Assembly: GCA_900546005.1 (NCBI GenBank)
Contig: URBJ01000106.1
Span: 1-7,042 of the forward strand
DNA from: an uncultured Alistipes sp.
Lineage (GTDB): Bacteria > Bacteroidota > Bacteroidia > Bacteroidales > Rikenellaceae
Direction of reading: 5' to 3'
DNA: 7,042 nucleotides
How positions within the stretch are numbered: the first letter of the stretch is position 1; the number at the start of each line of letters is the position of its first letter. Shown here piece after piece: positions 4,963-7,042 of the stretch. A program made the translations under genes and the position numbers. The notes under the pieces were generated by a model that searched no databases, had not been told where the DNA came from, and saw only the letters and a program-made list of their open reading frames with translations.

Positions 4963-6978
4963 ATGAAACGAACACTTCTCGCCGTCGGACAACTGTTTCT
5001 GACCTTGCTTGCAGCTTCCGCCCAAACTCCGGACCGTGGATATGATCTCGATGTAGTGACCGTCTCGGGGCGGAAACTCAGCGAGATGGGGATCACCCGA
5101 ACGGAACTCGACTCCTCGGCCCTCAGGGAAAACGTCATCCATAGCATGGCTGATGTATTGGCGCAAAACACCTCGATCTTCATCAAATCGTACGGACGAG
5201 GAACTTTGGCTACAGCCTCATTCCGGGGAACAGCTCCGTCACACACTCAGGTGCAGTGGAACGGCATGGCGGTCAACTCCCCGATGTTGGGCATGGTCGA
5301 CTTTTCGCTGATTCCCTCCTACTTCATCGACAACGCAACCGTATATCACGGTGCAGGATCGGTCGGCGTGACGGGTGGCGGACTCGGTGGAGCCATCACC
5401 CTGCAAACCGAAGCCCCGAAACAACGCGGTTTCAATCTGAATTTCATACAGGGGATCAGCAGTTTCGACACGTACGACGAATTTCTCCACCTGACCTACG
5501 GTACAGACCGGTTCCAGACCTCAACACGCTTCTGCTTCGTCACCTCGGACAACGACTTCAAATACCGTAATTTCGACAAGATCGGCGAGAACAACGAGCT
5601 CTATCCCATCGAGCGCAACAAGAACTGCGAATTTCAGGACTGGCACCTGATGCAGGAGTTTTTCTATAAAAAAGACGACCGCAACCGGTTCGGGCTGTCG
5701 GCTTGGTTCATGAATTCGCAACGCGGCATTCCGATGCTCTCGGTCGACTATCGGGACGAAAACCGGTCGAAAGACCTGCAGGGCGAAAAGACCCTGCGCG
5801 TTGTCGGCAATTGGAAACACACAAACGACCGCATCGTGATGGAGACCCGTGTCGGATATACCTACTCCGACATGCTCTACCGCTTGTGGAACGATCTGGG
5901 AACCGAAGAGCTCTCGGAAAGTCTGCACGCCGCGAGCAAAATCCACACCGGATACGGCTCTTTCGAAATACAATACACGCCCTCGGAGAAGTGGTACATC
6001 ACCGGTAGCGCTTCGGCCTACCTGCATGCCGTCAAAAGCAGCAACAAAACCGCAAACGATACGATCCAAGAGGGGTACTACCACACCCGGGTCGAAACGT
6101 CGCTATATGCCAGCGTACGCTACCGTCCCCATCCCCGCATCGGATTAGGTGTCGACCTGCGCGAGGAGAGCTATGGCGACAAGGTTACCCCACCGATCCC
6201 CGCCGCATTCGTCGACTTCACGCTGTGGCCCAAATACGACGTTGTGCTGAAAGGCTCCTTTACGCGGAATTACCGCTATCCGTCGATGAACGACCTCTAC
6301 TTCCAACCGGGAGGAAACGACTCGCTGCAGACGGAAAAGGGATATACCTACGAAGGCGGCGTAACCTTCGGCATACACCGTAAGAAATTCGCCTTCTCGG
6401 GAGAGGGCACGGCCTACAACTCCATATTCCGGGACTGGATCCTCTGGATGCCCAAAGGGGAAAACAAGGGCTATTGGACCCCCTGCAACGTCAAGAAGGT
6501 GCACAGCTACGGAGTCGAACTGCAGGGGAAACTGGCCGTGCAGCTCGCCCCCAAATGGAACCTCTACATGGATGCCCATTGGGCTTGGACACGATCGCTG
6601 AACATGGATGATCCGAAAGGGTGGACCGACGGGTCGATCGGCAAACAGTTGGTCTACATTCCTGAGTTCTCCTCCTCGATCACCGGACGGATCAGCTGGA
6701 AAAGCTGGTCGTTCTCCTACAAATACCACCATTACAGCGAACGTTATACCACCTCGAGCAACGAGAAGGCCTACCGGCTCTACTACATCGGTCCCTACTA
6801 CATGAGCGACATCTACCTCGAAAAATCGCTTTCGCTGCGGTTTGCGGATCTTTCGCTCAAGGTATGCGTCTACAACCTGTTCAACGAGGACTACGTATCG
6901 GTTCTTTCGCGGCCGATGGCCAAACGCAACTACAGCCTGTTCATCGGAATCACCCCCAAATGGGGTCGCAAAAAATAA
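4963..6978 (+). CDS. btuB: BtuB-like TonB-dependent outer-membrane receptor for cobalamin
   Basis: This 671-residue protein is a TonB-dependent transporter that should carry vitamin B12 across the outer membrane using energy from TonB-ExbB-ExbD. A signal peptide covers residues 1-20, with likely cleavage after AASA. LDVVTVSG (29-36) is a plausible TonB box just after it. The plug domain runs roughly 40-150 and includes SMADVLAQNTSIFIKSYG (61-78), SFRGTAPSHTQVQWNG (86-101) and GGGLGGAITLQT (138-149). The rest is a beta-barrel of alternating amphipathic strands, with the usual near-terminal YNLFNEDYVS. There is no N-terminal carboxypeptidase-like extension as in SusC proteins, so it is of the simpler BtuB type and of similar size. 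It starts 12 bases after the BtuG-like gene, with AAGGA (4956-4960) too close to the ATG to be a good ribosome site, so translation is probably coupled. The substrate call comes from the riboswitch and the BtuG partner. The protein ends TPKWGRKK, with the last aromatic residue four before the end instead of at the C terminus. Confidence 0.92.
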   Translation: MKRTLLAVGQLFLTLLAASAQTPDRGYDLDVVTVSGRKLSEMGITRTELDSSALRENVIHSMADVLAQNTSIFIKSYGRGTLATASFRGTAPSHTQVQWNGMAVNSPMLGMVDFSLIPSYFIDNATVYHGAGSVGVTGGGLGGAITLQTEAPKQRGFNLNFIQGISSFDTYDEFLHLTYGTDRFQTSTRFCFVTSDNDFKYRNFDKIGENNELYPIERNKNCEFQDWHLMQEFFYKKDDRNRFGLSAWFMNSQRGIPMLSVDYRDENRSKDLQGEKTLRVVGNWKHTNDRIVMETRVGYTYSDMLYRLWNDLGTEELSESLHAASKIHTGYGSFEIQYTPSEKWYITGSASAYLHAVKSSNKTANDTIQEGYYHTRVETSLYASVRYRPHPRIGLGVDLREESYGDKVTPPIPAAFVDFTLWPKYDVVLKGSFTRNYRYPSMNDLYFQPGGNDSLQTEKGYTYEGGVTFGIHRKKFAFSGEGTAYNSIFRDWILWMPKGENKGYWTPCNVKKVHSYGVELQGKLAVQLAPKWNLYMDAHWAWTRSLNMDDPKGWTDGSIGKQLVYIPEFSSSITGRISWKSWSFSYKYHHYSERYTTSSNEKAYRLYYIGPYYMSDIYLEKSLSLRFADLSLKVCVYNLFNEDYVSVLSRPMAKRNYSLFIGITPKWGRKK

Positions 6979-6980
6979 CG

Positions 6981-6996
6981 ATGCGGAGCACCGCAT
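6981..6996. terminator. Hairpin after the B12 operon, possible terminator for a convergent gene
   Basis: ATGCGG (6981-6986) pairs with CCGCAT (6991-6996) around the loop AGCA, three bases after the btuB stop. On the + strand no T-run follows directly, so it is weak as a terminator for this operon. Read on the minus strand the hairpin is followed by CGTTATTTTTT, so it could end a gene entering from the right. A second CCGCA at 7003-7007 allows an alternative, longer fold. The remaining bases to 7042 show nothing else recognisable. Confidence 0.4.
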
Positions 6997-7042
6997 AATG
7001 CCCCGCACCGTCTTTATTCATTCGTATTTTCGTACTCCTGTC

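Noticed and set aside
6145..7008. 287-residue minus-strand open frame opposite the btuB barrel region
   Set aside because: It is the antisense of a clear TonB receptor, its composition is that of a codon-position mirror, and it has no recognisable motif.

Overview
The window looks like chromosomal DNA from a Bacteroidales-type member of the Bacteroidota, probably gut-associated. The evidence is a TAnnTTTG-type -7 promoter box (3537-3544), start codons without a clear Shine-Dalgarno sequence, and a BtuG-like surface lipoprotein encoded beside a BtuB-like TonB-dependent receptor. The genus cannot be fixed from the sequence. The fairly GC-rich coding DNA would suit groups such as Alistipes or relatives, but that is only a guess. 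All five genes lie on the + strand and fall into two transcription units.

Unit 1 (about 1-3474) starts with an AT-rich leader. It then has three closely spaced genes for exported proteins: a Tat-signal TIM-barrel sugar isomerase/epimerase-like protein (178-1074), a Tat-signal Gfo/Idh/MocA-family oxidoreductase (1107-2579) and a DUF1080 lipoprotein (2620-3411). A strong intrinsic terminator (3434-3474) closes the unit. This gene set matches the cell-envelope route in which bacteria oxidise C3 of a glycoside, split the keto-sugar, and interconvert or reduce the product. The exact substrate is not visible from the sequence.

Unit 2 (about 3537-6978) is a vitamin B12 uptake operon. It has a promoter box, a complete cobalamin riboswitch with B12 box and an L5-L13 kissing-loop pair that can be drawn base by base (3549-3770), a leader of about 94 nt, a BtuG-like beta-propeller lipoprotein (3865-4950) and a BtuB-like outer-membrane transporter (4963-6978). 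A short hairpin follows, whose T-run lies on the minus-strand side. When B12 is plentiful the riboswitch should lower expression. When it is scarce, BtuG should capture the vitamin at the cell surface and BtuB import it using TonB energy.

I see no insertion sequence, CRISPR array, tRNA, rRNA or broken gene. Both units belong to known families. The least-described points are the pairing of two consecutive Tat enzymes with a DUF1080 lipoprotein without any adjacent transporter, the palindrome just before the first gene, and the long leader between the riboswitch and its first start codon.
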